Source of the DNA: Eubacteriales bacterium
GTDB taxonomy: Bacteria; Bacillota; Clostridia; Oscillospirales; Oscillospiraceae
Direction of reading: 5' to 3'
DNA: 64,000 bases
Assembly: GCA_030539285.1 (NCBI GenBank)
Contig: JAUNSH010000001.1
Coordinates: 56,482-120,481 of the forward strand
Shown here: piece after piece, positions 50,639 through 59,070 of the stretch
Layout of the letters: each line of letters begins with the position of its first letter
Numbering within the stretch: position 1 is the first letter of the stretch
Position numbers and translations under genes: made by a program
The notes under the pieces: generated by a model
Seen by the model: only the letters and a program-made list of their open reading frames with translations
What the model was told of the DNA's origin: nothing
Databases searched by the model: none

Positions 50639-51020
50639 TAAGTCCATGCAGAGCCTGTTTGGCTATCTGGTCGTAGGTGGGCTGGCTACCATTGTGGAAT
50701 GGGCCGGCTTCTGGCTGTTTTCCGAAAAAATGGGCATTGCCTACTTGCTTGCTACCACCTTTGCCTTCGCCATTTCTACCTTTGCCAACTGGCTGTTCGG
50801 CAGACTGCTGGTTTTCCGGGGGAAGCAGGCCCAGTCTCTGCTGCGGGAGATCCTGTCCGTATACCTTGCCAGCGTTGTGGGCCTGCTGCTGAACCTGCTG
50901 ATCATGTTTCTGCTGGTGCAGCTTTTTGGTGTGGAGAAAATGATCGCGAAGATGGCCGCCACCGTCCTCGTGTTCGCGTACAATTATTTGGTCAGAAAGC
51001 TCATCATCTACAAAAAGTAA
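50616..51020 (+). CDS. GtrA family membrane protein
   Basis: A 134-residue protein with four membrane helices and the GtrA pattern: FGYLVVGGLATIVEWAGFWLF at the start, FAISTFANWLFGRLLVF in the middle, and VFAYNYLVRKLIIYKK at the end. GtrA proteins are thought to flip polyprenyl-phosphate-linked sugars across the membrane. It overlaps the DUF6020 gene by 23 bases, supporting joint function in surface glycosylation. Confidence 0.92.
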   Translation: MKLKQLLDKSMQSLFGYLVVGGLATIVEWAGFWLFSEKMGIAYLLATTFAFAISTFANWLFGRLLVFRGKQAQSLLREILSVYLASVVGLLLNLLIMFLLVQLFGVEKMIAKMAATVLVFAYNYLVRKLIIYKK

Positions 51021-51072
51021 CCTGTCCAACCGTTTCTTAACGAAAATTTAATGAAATCCGGGGCAATCTCCA

Positions 51073-51101
51073 TTGCAAACGGTTTTTTCCTATGCTACAA
51101 T
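51073..51101 (+). promoter_or_regulatory. Promoter of small multidrug export protein gene
   Basis: TTGCAA (51073-51078), 17-base spacer, TACAAT (51096-51101), 27 bases before the start codon. Confidence 0.65.
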
Positions 51102-51128
51102 AGGGAAAATTCGATGTGGGAGTATTGT

Positions 51129-51602
51129 ATGCTGCTGAAATATCTGACTTGTTTTTTCATATCCATGGTTCCGCTGGTGGAGCTTCGGCTGGCGGTGCCC
51201 GTGGCTGTCTCCATGGGCCTGAGCTACTGGCCGTCGCTGGTGGTGTGCGTCATCGGCAATCTGCTGCCCGTGCCCTTTATTTATTTTTTTGCCAGAAAGG
51301 TGCTGGAATGGGGAAAAGACAAGAAATACATCGGCAGTTTTTTCAGCTGGTGCCTGCGAAAGGGTGAATCCGGCGGCCATAAGCTGACCCAGCGGGCGGG
51401 ACGCACCGGCTCTTTTCTGGCCCTGATGCTGTTTGTGGGCATCCCCCTGCCGGGTACCGGAGCCTGGACAGGGACGCTGGCCGCCAGCTTTCTGGACATG
51501 GGCATCAAAACCACATCTCTCGCCGTATCCACAGGGGTGGTGCTGGCAGGGATCATTATGGGCGTGGTCAGCATGACCGGCGTTCATGTATTTGGACTTT
51601 AA
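51129..51602 (+). CDS. Small multi-drug export family membrane protein (COG2426)
   Basis: A 157-residue membrane protein with the family pattern: FFISMVPLVELRLAVPVAVSMGL at the N-terminus, NLLPVPFIYFFARKVLEW, and LFVGIPLPGTGAWTGTLAASFL in the middle. It is named a small multidrug exporter by homology, but the function is weakly supported. ATG at 51129 has GGAG upstream; an ATG at 51114 is in frame but lacks a site. The HIT gene follows 16 bases later. Confidence 0.88.
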   Translation: MLLKYLTCFFISMVPLVELRLAVPVAVSMGLSYWPSLVVCVIGNLLPVPFIYFFARKVLEWGKDKKYIGSFFSWCLRKGESGGHKLTQRAGRTGSFLALMLFVGIPLPGTGAWTGTLAASFLDMGIKTTSLAVSTGVVLAGIIMGVVSMTGVHVFGL

Positions 51603-51618
51603 TCAGGAGGTAAGAAAA

Positions 51619-51960
51619 ATGTCTGATTGTCTGTTCTGTAAAATCATCGCCGGGGAAATTCCCTCCACCAAGGTCTATGAGGACGACGCCGTCTTCGCCT
51701 TCCGGGACATCAACCCCCAGGCTCCCACCCATGTGCTGGTGGTGCCAAAGGCCCACATTGCCGACTGCAATGACGTGACCGCCGAAAACAGCACCGTGGT
51801 GGCCCACATCTTTGAAGTCATTCCGAAAATCGCCCAGGCCGAGGGCCTGACCGGCGGCTACCGGGTGGTCAGCAACTGCGGCGCAGATGCCGGCCAGACC
51901 GTCCAGCATCTGCACTTCCACATTCTCGGCGGCAAGGCGCTGACGCTGGAAATGGCGTAA
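51619..51960 (+). CDS. HIT family hydrolase
   Basis: A 113-residue histidine-triad nucleotide-binding protein, probably a purine nucleoside phosphoramidase (HinT type). It has CLFCKIIAGEIPS at the N-terminus, FRDINPQAPTHVLVVPK, and the catalytic QHLHFHILGG triad. CAGGAGG precedes the ATG. A strong terminator follows. Confidence 0.95.
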   Translation: MSDCLFCKIIAGEIPSTKVYEDDAVFAFRDINPQAPTHVLVVPKAHIADCNDVTAENSTVVAHIFEVIPKIAQAEGLTGGYRVVSNCGADAGQTVQHLHFHILGGKALTLEMA

Positions 51961-51970
51961 ATCCGCATAA

Positions 51971-52005
51971 AATAATGGCTCAGGCGAATGCCTGAGCCAT
52001 TATTT
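51971..52005 (+). terminator. Terminator after HIT gene
   Basis: Perfect inverted repeat with arms AATAATGGCTCAGGC and GCCTGAGCCATTATT and a GAAT loop. It can act in both directions. Confidence 0.85.
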
Positions 52006-52032
52006 GTATCAAAATGCTTCTGTTATTTCTCA

Positions 52033-52143
52033 CCGTAGGGGCCGATGCCCACATCGGCCCGCAGTAAAAGTACGCGATTATAAATTGCTTTCGGCGAATC
52101 CGAAACATCCACAAAGGGGCGATGTGGGCATCGCCCCCTACGG
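52033..52143. repeat. Two-hairpin intergenic repeat, family C, copy 1
   Basis: A 111-base element with inverted ends CCGTAGGGG and CCCCTACGG. Each end folds: GGGCCGATG/CATCGGCCC at the left and GGGGCGATG/CATCGCCCC at the right. The interior is unrelated AT-rich sequence. It ends 7 bases before the upp stop codon region. A near-twin lies at 53956-54066 in the same orientation. Confidence 0.8.
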
Positions 52144-52149
52144 CATTTT

Positions 52150-52779
52150 TTACTTTGTACCGAAGATACGGTCGCCGGCGTCGCCCAGACCGGGAACGAT
52201 GTAGGCCCGGTCGTTGAGCTTCTCATCCAGCGCGGCCAGGTAGATGTCCACGTCGGGATGGGCCGCAGTGACGGCCTTCACGCCCTCGGGGCAGCCGATA
52301 ATGTTCATCATAATGATCTGCTTGCAGCCATGCTGCTTCAGGAAATCGATGGCGGCGATGGCGCTGCCGCCGGTGGCCAGCATGGGGTCCACCACGAACA
52401 CCTGCCGGTTGCCGATGTCATCGGGCAGCTTGCAGTAATATTCCACAGGCTTGTGGGTCTCGGGATCCCGGTACAGGCCGATGTGACCGATCTTGGCGGA
52501 GGGGATCAGGGCCACCATGCTGTCCACCATGCCCAGACCCGCACGAAGAATGGGAACGATGGCCATTTTCTTACCCGCCAGCATCCGGCAGGTTGCGGTT
52601 GTGATGGGGGTCTCCACCTTGACCTCCTTGGTGGGCAGGTTCCGGGTGGCTTCGTAGCACATCAGGCCGGCGATTTCGCCCACCAGCTCCCGGAATTCCT
52701 TGACGGGGGTATCTTTGCTGCGCAGGATCGCCAGCTTGTGCTGGATCAGGGGATGATCGAGGACATAAACATTTGCCAT
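52150..52779 (-). CDS. upp: Uracil phosphoribosyltransferase
   Basis: Converts uracil and PRPP to UMP in pyrimidine salvage. The 209-residue protein has [18 protein letters not shown] (PRPP-binding loop), [13 protein letters not shown], and the C-terminal uracil-binding [17 protein letters not shown]. The length is standard. It is monocistronic or last in a reverse-strand group. Confidence 0.96.
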   Translation of the reverse strand: MANVYVLDHPLIQHKLAILRSKDTPVKEFRELVGEIAGLMCYEATRNLPTKEVKVETPITTATCRMLAGKKMAIVPILRAGLGMVDSMVALIPSAKIGHIGLYRDPETHKPVEYYCKLPDDIGNRQVFVVDPMLATGGSAIAAIDFLKQHGCKQIIMMNIIGCPEGVKAVTAAHPDVDIYLAALDEKLNDRAYIVPGLGDAGDRIFGTK

Positions 52780-52816
52780 GGTATCTTTCTCCTTTATTCC
52801 ATTTTTATTCCGCTTT

Positions 52817-53521
52817 TCAATTTGCTTTCATTCGTTCCGCCCGTTCCCGCTCGGCCTGGGACAACCGCAGGTAGTTGGGGGTCAGGGCATTGGCGTCGCC
52901 GGGGTCGCCTGCTTCCGCCATTTTCCATGCCGCCAGCGCCACGCCGCTGGCACGCTGGTGCATCCGGTGTTCCGGCGGCAGGACCAGATCGGGAACGCTC
53001 TCCAACAATGTATTATAACACAGTTTGCTGCCGTCGCCAACCAGAAAAATAGGTTCTTCCAAATTTTTCAGTTCCGCTCCCAGTTCCGCAAGGGAGATCG
53101 CCCGGTCTTCACATACCCGCTTCAGCGTTCCTCGGTTTACATAAAATACCGCATTGTAAACCTGACTTCTCCGGGCATCCATGCAGGGGCAGATGTAGCC
53201 CTGATACACGCCCAGGCTCAGGGCCATAGCTTCCAGCGTGGACACGCCATAACAGGGAATTTCCCGGCCCCAGGCGAAGCCCTTGGCGGCAGCCACGCCG
53301 ATACGCACCCCGGTAAAGGAGCCGGGGCCTGCCGCCACGGCGGCGGCGGTCACATCCGCCACGGTTTTTCCGCACTGGGAAAGCAGATTTTCCGCCATGA
53401 CCATCAGGGTCTGGCTGTGGGTCAGGCCGGTGTTCTGGTAACCTTCCCCCAGCAGCTTCCCGTCCTCCAGCAGGGCCACGGACGCCGCCTTGGCGCTGGT
53501 CTCAAAGGCTAAAATCAGCAT
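52817..53521 (-). CDS. tsaB: tRNA threonylcarbamoyladenosine biosynthesis protein TsaB
   Basis: Inactive ASKHA-fold partner of TsaD needed for t6A37 modification of ANN-decoding tRNAs. The 234-residue protein has [21 protein letters not shown] and the conserved [14 protein letters not shown] and [22 protein letters not shown] segments. It overlaps tsaE by 20 bases, the usual tsaE-tsaB pairing in Firmicutes. Confidence 0.95.
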   Translation of the reverse strand: MLILAFETSAKAASVALLEDGKLLGEGYQNTGLTHSQTLMVMAENLLSQCGKTVADVTAAAVAAGPGSFTGVRIGVAAAKGFAWGREIPCYGVSTLEAMALSLGVYQGYICPCMDARRSQVYNAVFYVNRGTLKRVCEDRAISLAELGAELKNLEEPIFLVGDGSKLCYNTLLESVPDLVLPPEHRMHQRASGVALAAWKMAEAGDPGDANALTPNYLRLSQAERERAERMKAN

Positions 53522-53939
53522 TCAGTTCTCCCCCTTCGATGGTAATGCGCCGGGTATCCTCTCCCAGCTTTTCGATGGTCACGGTAATGGCTTCCTCCAT
53601 AGCTTCCGCCACGTTTTCGCTCCACTCCACAGCGCTTACTCCCCCCCGCTCCAGATAGTCCTCCCAGCCGATGTCCCACAGGTCATCGACGGAACCAAGG
53701 CGGTACATATCAAAGTGGAACAGGGGCAGCCGCCCTCCCAAATATTCATTGACGATCGTATAAGTAGGGCTGGTGACCATCTCGTCACAGCCCAGGCCCC
53801 GGGCAAGGCCCCGGGTAAAGGCAGTCTTCCCCGCCCCAAGGTCCCCCCGGTAGGCGATGACCGTACCCGGCGTGAGTTTCGCCGCCAATGCCGCCCCCAG
53901 TTTTTCCGTTTCCACAGGGGAATTGGTTATATATTGCAT
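53502..53939 (-). CDS. tsaE: tRNA threonylcarbamoyladenosine biosynthesis ATPase TsaE
   Basis: P-loop ATPase of the t6A complex. The 145-residue protein has GDLGAGKTAFTRGLARGLG (Walker A), the SPTYTIVNEYLG switch region and FHFDMYRLG (Walker B-like). AAGGAGA lies before the ATG at 53939. A longer frame with an upstream GTG would run into the family C repeat and is rejected. It overlaps tsaB. Confidence 0.95.
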   Translation of the reverse strand: MQYITNSPVETEKLGAALAAKLTPGTVIAYRGDLGAGKTAFTRGLARGLGCDEMVTSPTYTIVNEYLGGRLPLFHFDMYRLGSVDDLWDIGWEDYLERGGVSAVEWSENVAEAMEEAITVTIEKLGEDTRRITIEGGELNADFSL

Positions 53940-53955
53940 ATGGTATGTCTCCTTA

Positions 53956-54066
53956 CCGTAGGGGCCGATGCCCACATCGGCCCGCGGTACAACTCAACGA
54001 TAATCTCGACCTTTCGACGAAATCGAAACATTTACGAAGGGGCGATGTGGGCATCGCCCCCTACGG
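53956..54066. repeat. Two-hairpin intergenic repeat, family C, copy 2
   Basis: 111 bases, the same length and orientation as the copy at 52033-52143, with almost identical ends (about 33 bases left, 35 right) and a diverged interior. It lies in the leader of tsaE, 17 bases upstream of its start codon on the reverse strand. Confidence 0.8.
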
Positions 54067-54109
54067 GTTCATTTTTTCGACAACATGAGGCATAATCATA
54101 ACATACGCC

Positions 54110-55171
54110 TCATGAATGCGCATTCTTTAATTTCTCTGCCTGATCGGCGGTGGCGAGGGCGTTGATGATCTCGTCCAAGTCCCCGTCCATGACGGAGTCG
54201 ATGCGGTACAGCGTCAGATTCACCCGGTGGTCGGTGACACGGCCCTGGGGGAAATTATAGGTACGGATGCGCTCGTTGCGCATACCCGTGCCCACCTGCG
54301 ACCGGCGCAGGCCGGTTACCTCGCTGCTGAGCTTCTCCTGCTCCATTTCATAAAGCTTGGAAGCCAGCATCCGCATACATTTCTCCCGGTTCTGCACCTG
54401 AGACCGTTCCTCCTGGCAGGCCACCACAATGCCCGTGGGCTTGTGGATCAGCCGCACGGCGGAGCTGGTCTTATTGACGTGCTGGCCACCGGCGCCGCTG
54501 GCCCGGTAGACCTGCATCTCGATATCGGCGGGATTGATCTGCACATCCACCTCCTCCATCTCCGGCAGCACCGCCACGGTAGCGGTGGAGGTGTGGACCC
54601 GGCCGCCGGATTCCGTTTCCGGCACCCGCTGGACGCGATGAACACCGGATTCGTACTTCATCCGGGAGTAGGCCCCACGTCCGTTGATGACGAAATCCGC
54701 CTCCTTCACGCCCCCCAACTCCGTCTCATTGTAGTTGAGCAGCTCCACGCTCCAGCCCATTTTCGCGGCGTACATGGAGTACATCCGGAACAGGCTGTGG
54801 GCAAACAGGGCGCTTTCCTCGCCGCCCACGCCGCCGCGGATCTCCACAATGACGCTTTTTTCGTCGTTGGGGTCCTTCGGCAGCAGCAGAATTTGCAGCT
54901 TGTCGTAAAGCTCCTCCTTCGCCGCCTTGGCCTGCGTATAAGTCTCCTGACACAACTCCTTCATTTCCGGGTCTGCCATCAGCTCCTGGGCCTCGGACAT
55001 GTCCGTTTCCGCCTGCCGGTAGGCCTGATAGCATTCCACGATGGGTTCTAAGTCGTTCTTCTCCCGCAGCTGCTTTGCCGCTTTCTGGGGATCGGCGTAG
55101 AAATCCGGCTGCTCGGAACGGGCACACAGCTCTTCATATTTATTGCAGATTGCCTGTAATTTGTTCAGCAT
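54110..55171 (-). CDS. prfA: Peptide chain release factor 1
   Basis: Recognises UAA and UAG stop codons and releases the finished protein. The 353-residue protein has the catalytic GGQ in RASGAGGQHVNKTSSAVRL, GVHRVQRVPETESGGRVHTS, and ERIRTYNFPQGRVTDHRVN at the C-terminus. The length is typical for RF1. It is not followed by prmC; the upstream neighbour is an RlmA-like methyltransferase. Confidence 0.96.
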   Translation of the reverse strand: MLNKLQAICNKYEELCARSEQPDFYADPQKAAKQLREKNDLEPIVECYQAYRQAETDMSEAQELMADPEMKELCQETYTQAKAAKEELYDKLQILLLPKDPNDEKSVIVEIRGGVGGEESALFAHSLFRMYSMYAAKMGWSVELLNYNETELGGVKEADFVINGRGAYSRMKYESGVHRVQRVPETESGGRVHTSTATVAVLPEMEEVDVQINPADIEMQVYRASGAGGQHVNKTSSAVRLIHKPTGIVVACQEERSQVQNREKCMRMLASKLYEMEQEKLSSEVTGLRRSQVGTGMRNERIRTYNFPQGRVTDHRVNLTLYRIDSVMDGDLDEIINALATADQAEKLKNAHS

Positions 55172-55231
55172 TCACTTTTCTCCGTTATTTCGACTTTTTA
55201 CCAGACATACAACCCCCATTCCGCGGGGATA

Positions 55232-56032
55232 TTATGTACGCCGGAACACGTTGAGGACGCAGCTTGCGGTATCGGTCAGTCTCTGCGTCTGACGAAGGCG
55301 GTCGGCCCCATTTTTACTCACCCGGAACAGGTGGGGCGTCATGGCGAACAGGTTCTGCACCTGCTGCCCCTCCACCGTGAAGGTGAAGCGGACGGGAATG
55401 GATTCCAGCAGAGTAAAACCCGGCAATTCGGGAACCGTGTCCTTGTCCCGGAAGATCAGTTCCTCGTAAATGATCTTCTTCAACTCCAGCAGATGGTCCT
55501 GCGCCGCGAGAACCTGAAAAAACAGGCCATTTTCCCGCAAGACCCTGTGAAATTCCTCAGGAAGCGTGATCGCGAACAGGCTGGTCAGCAGCCCCGCGCC
55601 GCCGTCCCCCACAGGGATCTGGGCGGCGGTAGCGCAGAGCCACTGAGCGTCCTTGTATTTTCCCGCGGCACAGCGCACCGCATCCTTGGAAATGTCCAGA
55701 CCGGTAAGTTCCGCGTTCATGGCCTTTGCCAGCCGGGTGCAGTAGTAGCCTTCCCCGCAGCCCACGTCCAGAATGGGGCCGCAAGCGTCATATTTCTTTG
55801 CCGCCGCGATCAGCGCGCCAGCGATGGACGCGTAAAAGCCGCCCTCCAAAAATTCCCGGCGGGAAAGCACCTGTTCCCGGGTATCTCCCGGATGGGCGGA
55901 GTGCTTACGCTGGATGGGCAGAAGATTCACATAGCCCTGCCGGGCAATATCAAAGCTGTGATTTTCCGGGCAGAGAAAGCGGTTTTCCTGCCGGGACAGC
56001 GGTTTTTCGCAAATTGGGCAGATCAGGTTCAT
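55232..56032 (-). CDS. rRNA (guanine-N1)-methyltransferase, RlmA family
   Basis: A 266-residue SAM-dependent methyltransferase with an N-terminal zinc ribbon (Cys5, Cys8, Cys21, His25) and the typical DIARQGYVNLLPIQRKHS-like segment of RlmA/TlrB. The SAM site is PILDVGCGEGYYCTRLA. Gram-positive members methylate 23S rRNA around G748; Gram-negative ones G745. GGAGG at good distance supports the ATG at 56032 over 56065. It is 60 bases upstream of prfA, probably co-transcribed. Confidence 0.9.
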   Translation of the reverse strand: MNLICPICEKPLSRQENRFLCPENHSFDIARQGYVNLLPIQRKHSAHPGDTREQVLSRREFLEGGFYASIAGALIAAAKKYDACGPILDVGCGEGYYCTRLAKAMNAELTGLDISKDAVRCAAGKYKDAQWLCATAAQIPVGDGGAGLLTSLFAITLPEEFHRVLRENGLFFQVLAAQDHLLELKKIIYEELIFRDKDTVPELPGFTLLESIPVRFTFTVEGQQVQNLFAMTPHLFRVSKNGADRLRQTQRLTDTASCVLNVFRRT

Positions 56033-56083
56033 ATCATAATCCTCCGATGATATAGTATACCCCATTTTTTATCCGCCGTCAAC

Positions 56084-56158
56084 TGTGGGGGCGTGTCATT
56101 GGCCCGCCCTTCCGCGAAAGCGGCTTCGCCGACGGGCGGGTCGGTGACCCGCCCCTAC
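56084..56158. repeat. Family A palindromic repeat
   Basis: About 75 bases with ends GTGGGGGCG and CGCCCCTAC, internal GGGCGGGTC/GACCCGCCC hairpin, and CCGCGAAAGCGG. Closely similar in plan to 27981-28056. It lies between the divergent RlmA and polysaccharide deacetylase genes. Confidence 0.6.
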
Positions 56159-56176
56159 GAAAAGGTGGTGTTGATC

Positions 56177-56863
56177 ATGCGTAAACTTCTGGCAATTTTT
56201 CTAAGTCTATCATTGATGGTCCTGCCGGTTCAGGCGGACGAAACCAAATATGTGGCCCTGACCTTTGACGACGGGCCGTCAGGAAAGTACACCCGAAAGC
56301 TTCTAGACGGACTGTATGACCGGGGCGTGCAGGCCACCTTCCTGCTGTGCGGCTACCGGATGCAGGACTACCCCGACCTGACACAGCGGATCTTCGACGA
56401 GGGCCACGAGATCGGCTACCACGGCTTCACCCACAAAAATATGCAAGCCATGAGCCGCCGGGACATTGCCAAGGAATTGGAGGCCAGCCAGGCCCTGCTG
56501 CCCGAGGGCTGCATGCCGGTGTTTCTCCGACCCCCGGGAGGCTGCTGCTCCGACGCAGTGCGGCAGGTAGCAGAAGTTCGGAACCTGGCCATCCTCAACT
56601 GGTCCGTGGACCCCCGGGACTGGGCCACCCACGACACCGCCGCCATCGAGCGTGCGGTACTGAAAAATGTGAAGGACGGGGATATCGTGCTGCTACACGA
56701 TATGTCTGACAGCTCCGTGAAGGCGGCACTGGACATCGTGGACGTGCTTCTCCAAAAGGACTACGAAATCGTAACCGTGTCCCGGCTCGTCCGTATCCGG
56801 GGGGCAAAGCTTCGGGCCGGTCAGGTCTACTCCAGCTTTCCTCAAACCTCAAAAAACTCCTGA
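56177..56863 (+). CDS. Polysaccharide deacetylase family protein
   Basis: A 228-residue secreted carbohydrate esterase 4 enzyme. It has a signal peptide (residues 1-22, ending VQA), TFDDGPS with the catalytic base and metal aspartate, YHGFTHKNM with the two metal histidines, FLRPPGG, and VLLHDMSD. It probably deacetylates peptidoglycan or another N-acetylated glycan outside the cell. AAAGGTGG precedes the ATG. It is monocistronic. Confidence 0.93.
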   Translation: MRKLLAIFLSLSLMVLPVQADETKYVALTFDDGPSGKYTRKLLDGLYDRGVQATFLLCGYRMQDYPDLTQRIFDEGHEIGYHGFTHKNMQAMSRRDIAKELEASQALLPEGCMPVFLRPPGGCCSDAVRQVAEVRNLAILNWSVDPRDWATHDTAAIERAVLKNVKDGDIVLLHDMSDSSVKAALDIVDVLLQKDYEIVTVSRLVRIRGAKLRAGQVYSSFPQTSKNS

Positions 56864-56876
56864 AACCACGTTCTTT

Positions 56877-56916
56877 TCCCGCTTCCGGCTCTGTCCGGAG
56901 GCGGGATTCTTTCTTT
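56877..56916 (+). terminator. Terminator after polysaccharide deacetylase gene
   Basis: Hairpin arms CCCGC-CCGG and CCGG-GCGGG followed by ATTCTTTCTTTTTT, 15 bases after the stop. Confidence 0.75.
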
Positions 56917-57020
56917 TTTGCCGAATTCCGCAGGGTACGCTGAGGCGCCCTCATGTAAAATCACCAAAAATCCCCCCGTGGGGGATAAGAAAATAGGGAG
57001 AATTGTGTGAAAATGCACGA

Positions 57021-57049
57021 TTGACAATCTTGCCTGAAATTAGTAAAAT
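57021..57049 (+). promoter_or_regulatory. Promoter of cooS-cooC-acsB
   Basis: TTGACA (57021-57026), 17-base spacer, TAAAAT (57044-57049). It lies 75 bases before the cooS start. Confidence 0.7.
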
Positions 57050-57060
57050 AATATCGATAC

Positions 57061-57077
57061 CTTATGTTCCGCATAAG
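57061..57077 (+). promoter_or_regulatory. Operator-like palindrome downstream of cooS promoter
   Basis: CTTATG (57061-57066) and CATAAG (57072-57077) form a perfect 6-base inverted repeat with a 5-base spacer, at about +5 to +21 of the expected transcript. Repressor binding here would block early elongation. No regulator gene is adjacent. Confidence 0.5.
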
Positions 57078-57123
57078 CGTCATTTCGTTCGTCTCAAGAA
57101 TCAATGATTAGGAGGAAATCACT

Positions 57124-59028
57124 TTGAAGGATTGGGCATTTACAACCACCATCGAGGAGATGGAAGCTGCCACCAATTCTCTGCTGGAAACCGCGCAGAA
57201 GGTTGGCGCTGACACCTGGCAGCAGCGTGTTAAGAACCAGACTCCTCACTGCGGCTTCGGCGAGAGCGGCACCTGCTGCCGTATCTGCTCCATGGGCCCC
57301 TGCCGCATCACCAAGAAGGCTCCCCGTGGTATCTGCGGCTGCGACGTTCATGGTATCGTTGGCCGTAACTTCCTGCGTTTCACCGCCGGCGGCTCTGCTA
57401 CGCACTCCGATCACGGTCGTGAAATCATGCACACCCTGCACGAGGCCAAGGAGGGCGGCAACTATCAGGTCAAGGACCCCGAGAAGCTGATCCGCATCGC
57501 CAAGGAGTGGGGCGTGGAGACCGAGGGCAAGGACATCTACGATCTGGCCCACGAAATGTCCGAAATCGGCCTGCTGGAGTACGGCAAGCCCTTCGGCGTA
57601 CAGCGCTTCTTGGATCGCGCTCCCGCACATACCCGTGAGCTGTGGCAGAAGGCCGGTCTTGAGCCCCGGGCCATCGACCGCGAAGTTTCCACCGCCATGC
57701 ACATGACCCACATGGGTAACTCTTCCTTGCCCGAGGCTCTGGTTCGCCAGGCTCTGCGCTGCGGCCTGTCCGATGGCTGGGGCGGCTCCATGATGGGCAC
57801 CGAGTTCTCCGACGTCATGTTCGGCACCCCCAAGCCCATTGACACCGAGGCCAACATCGGCGTTATGGAGAAGGACAACGTCAACATCGTCGTCCATGGT
57901 CACGATCCTTCCCTGTCCGAGATGATCGTGTACTACGCAAATGACCCCGAAATGATCGCTTACGCCAAGGAAATGGGCGCTAAGGGCATCACCGTTTCCG
58001 GCGTCTGCTGCACCTCCAACGAAGTCGCCATGCGTCACGGCATCCCCATGGCCGGTAACTACCTGAACCAGGAGAACGTGGTTCTCACCGGCGCCTGCGA
58101 AGCCATTGTTGTTGACGTGCAGTGTATCTTCCCCGCTCTGGGCCCCCTGAGCAAGTGCTTCCACACCAAGTTCATCACCACCTCCCCCATCTGCCGGATG
58201 CCCGACTCCGAGTTCATCCAGTTCTCCCCCGCCAACGCCGGCGATAACGCCAAGGCGATCGTGAAGATGGCCATTGAGAACTTCAAGAACCGTAACCCCG
58301 AGCTGGTTCACATCCCCAACATGAAGCAGAAGGCCCGGGTCGGCTACTCTGTGGAAGCCATCGTGAAGGTTCTGGACGGCGTTGCCAACTCTCAGGTTGA
58401 CGAGTTCGGCACCACCAAGCCCCTGCTGGAGTGCGTCACCTCCGGTGTTCTGCGCGGCGCTGTGGCTATGGTCGGCTGCAACAACCCCAAGGTTCGTCAC
58501 GACGCTGCTCACATCAGTCTGATGAAGAAGATGCTGGAGAACGACATCATCCTGATCGTATCCGGTTGCTCCGCTCAGGCTGCTGCTAAGGCAGGTCTCA
58601 TGGATCCTGTCCAGGCTAAGGAATACTGCGGTGCTGGTTTGAAGCGTGTCTGCGAGCTGGCTGGCATTCCTCCCGTTCTGCACATGGGCTCCTGCGTGGA
58701 TATCTCCCGTATGATGATTCTGGCTTCCGAGCTGTCCAAGGATTCCGGCATCCCCATCTCCCAGCTGCCCGTCGTCGGCTGCGCTCCCGAATGGATGTCC
58801 GAGAAGGCCGTCTCCATCGGCAACTACGTTGTGGCTACCGGTATCGACACCTTCCTGGGCATTGACCCCTACGTCAAGGGCTCTTCCGAGATGGGCGAAT
58901 GGCTCACCGGCGAGCACGGCGTGAAGGATTGGGTCGAGGCTAACTACACTGTCGAAACCGACATTGAGAAGCTGGGCGACCTGATGATCGAGCGCATCGA
59001 AGCCAAGCGCGCCGCTCTGGGCATCTAA
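57124..59028 (+). CDS. cooS: Anaerobic carbon monoxide dehydrogenase, catalytic subunit
   Basis: Ni-Fe-S enzyme that interconverts CO and CO2 and feeds CO to acetyl-CoA synthase. The 634-residue protein has the D- and B-cluster cysteines (Cys43, 51, 52, 55, 60 and 71 or 73) in the N-terminal HCGFGESGTCCRICSMGPC segment. The C-cluster ligands are all recognisable: His in VVHGHDPS, then Cys in SGVCCTSN, VDVQCIFP, MVGCNNPK, VSGCSAQA and MGSCVDIS. The start is TTG after TAGGAGG. Codon use favours CGT, GGC and AAG as in rpsO, suggesting high expression. cooC and acsB follow on the same strand. Confidence 0.96.
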   Translation: MKDWAFTTTIEEMEAATNSLLETAQKVGADTWQQRVKNQTPHCGFGESGTCCRICSMGPCRITKKAPRGICGCDVHGIVGRNFLRFTAGGSATHSDHGREIMHTLHEAKEGGNYQVKDPEKLIRIAKEWGVETEGKDIYDLAHEMSEIGLLEYGKPFGVQRFLDRAPAHTRELWQKAGLEPRAIDREVSTAMHMTHMGNSSLPEALVRQALRCGLSDGWGGSMMGTEFSDVMFGTPKPIDTEANIGVMEKDNVNIVVHGHDPSLSEMIVYYANDPEMIAYAKEMGAKGITVSGVCCTSNEVAMRHGIPMAGNYLNQENVVLTGACEAIVVDVQCIFPALGPLSKCFHTKFITTSPICRMPDSEFIQFSPANAGDNAKAIVKMAIENFKNRNPELVHIPNMKQKARVGYSVEAIVKVLDGVANSQVDEFGTTKPLLECVTSGVLRGAVAMVGCNNPKVRHDAAHISLMKKMLENDIILIVSGCSAQAAAKAGLMDPVQAKEYCGAGLKRVCELAGIPPVLHMGSCVDISRMMILASELSKDSGIPISQLPVVGCAPEWMSEKAVSIGNYVVATGIDTFLGIDPYVKGSSEMGEWLTGEHGVKDWVEANYTVETDIEKLGDLMIERIEAKRAALGI

Positions 59029-59070
59029 ATTTTCGAAGCCCCTTTCCCATATTCGAGAGACGTACATTTT

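Noticed and set aside
53940-53975. N-terminal extension of tsaE to an upstream GTG
   Set aside because: The extension would be coded by the family C repeat, and a good ribosome binding site precedes the ATG at 53939.
55232-56032. Methyltransferase next to prfA considered as prmC (release factor glutamine methyltransferase)
   Set aside because: It lacks the NPPY motif and has the N-terminal zinc ribbon and QGYVNLL segment of RlmA instead.
57094-59067. 657-codon reverse-strand frame antisense to cooS
   Set aside because: A shadow of cooS codon bias; composition Asp/Gly/His-rich without family motifs.
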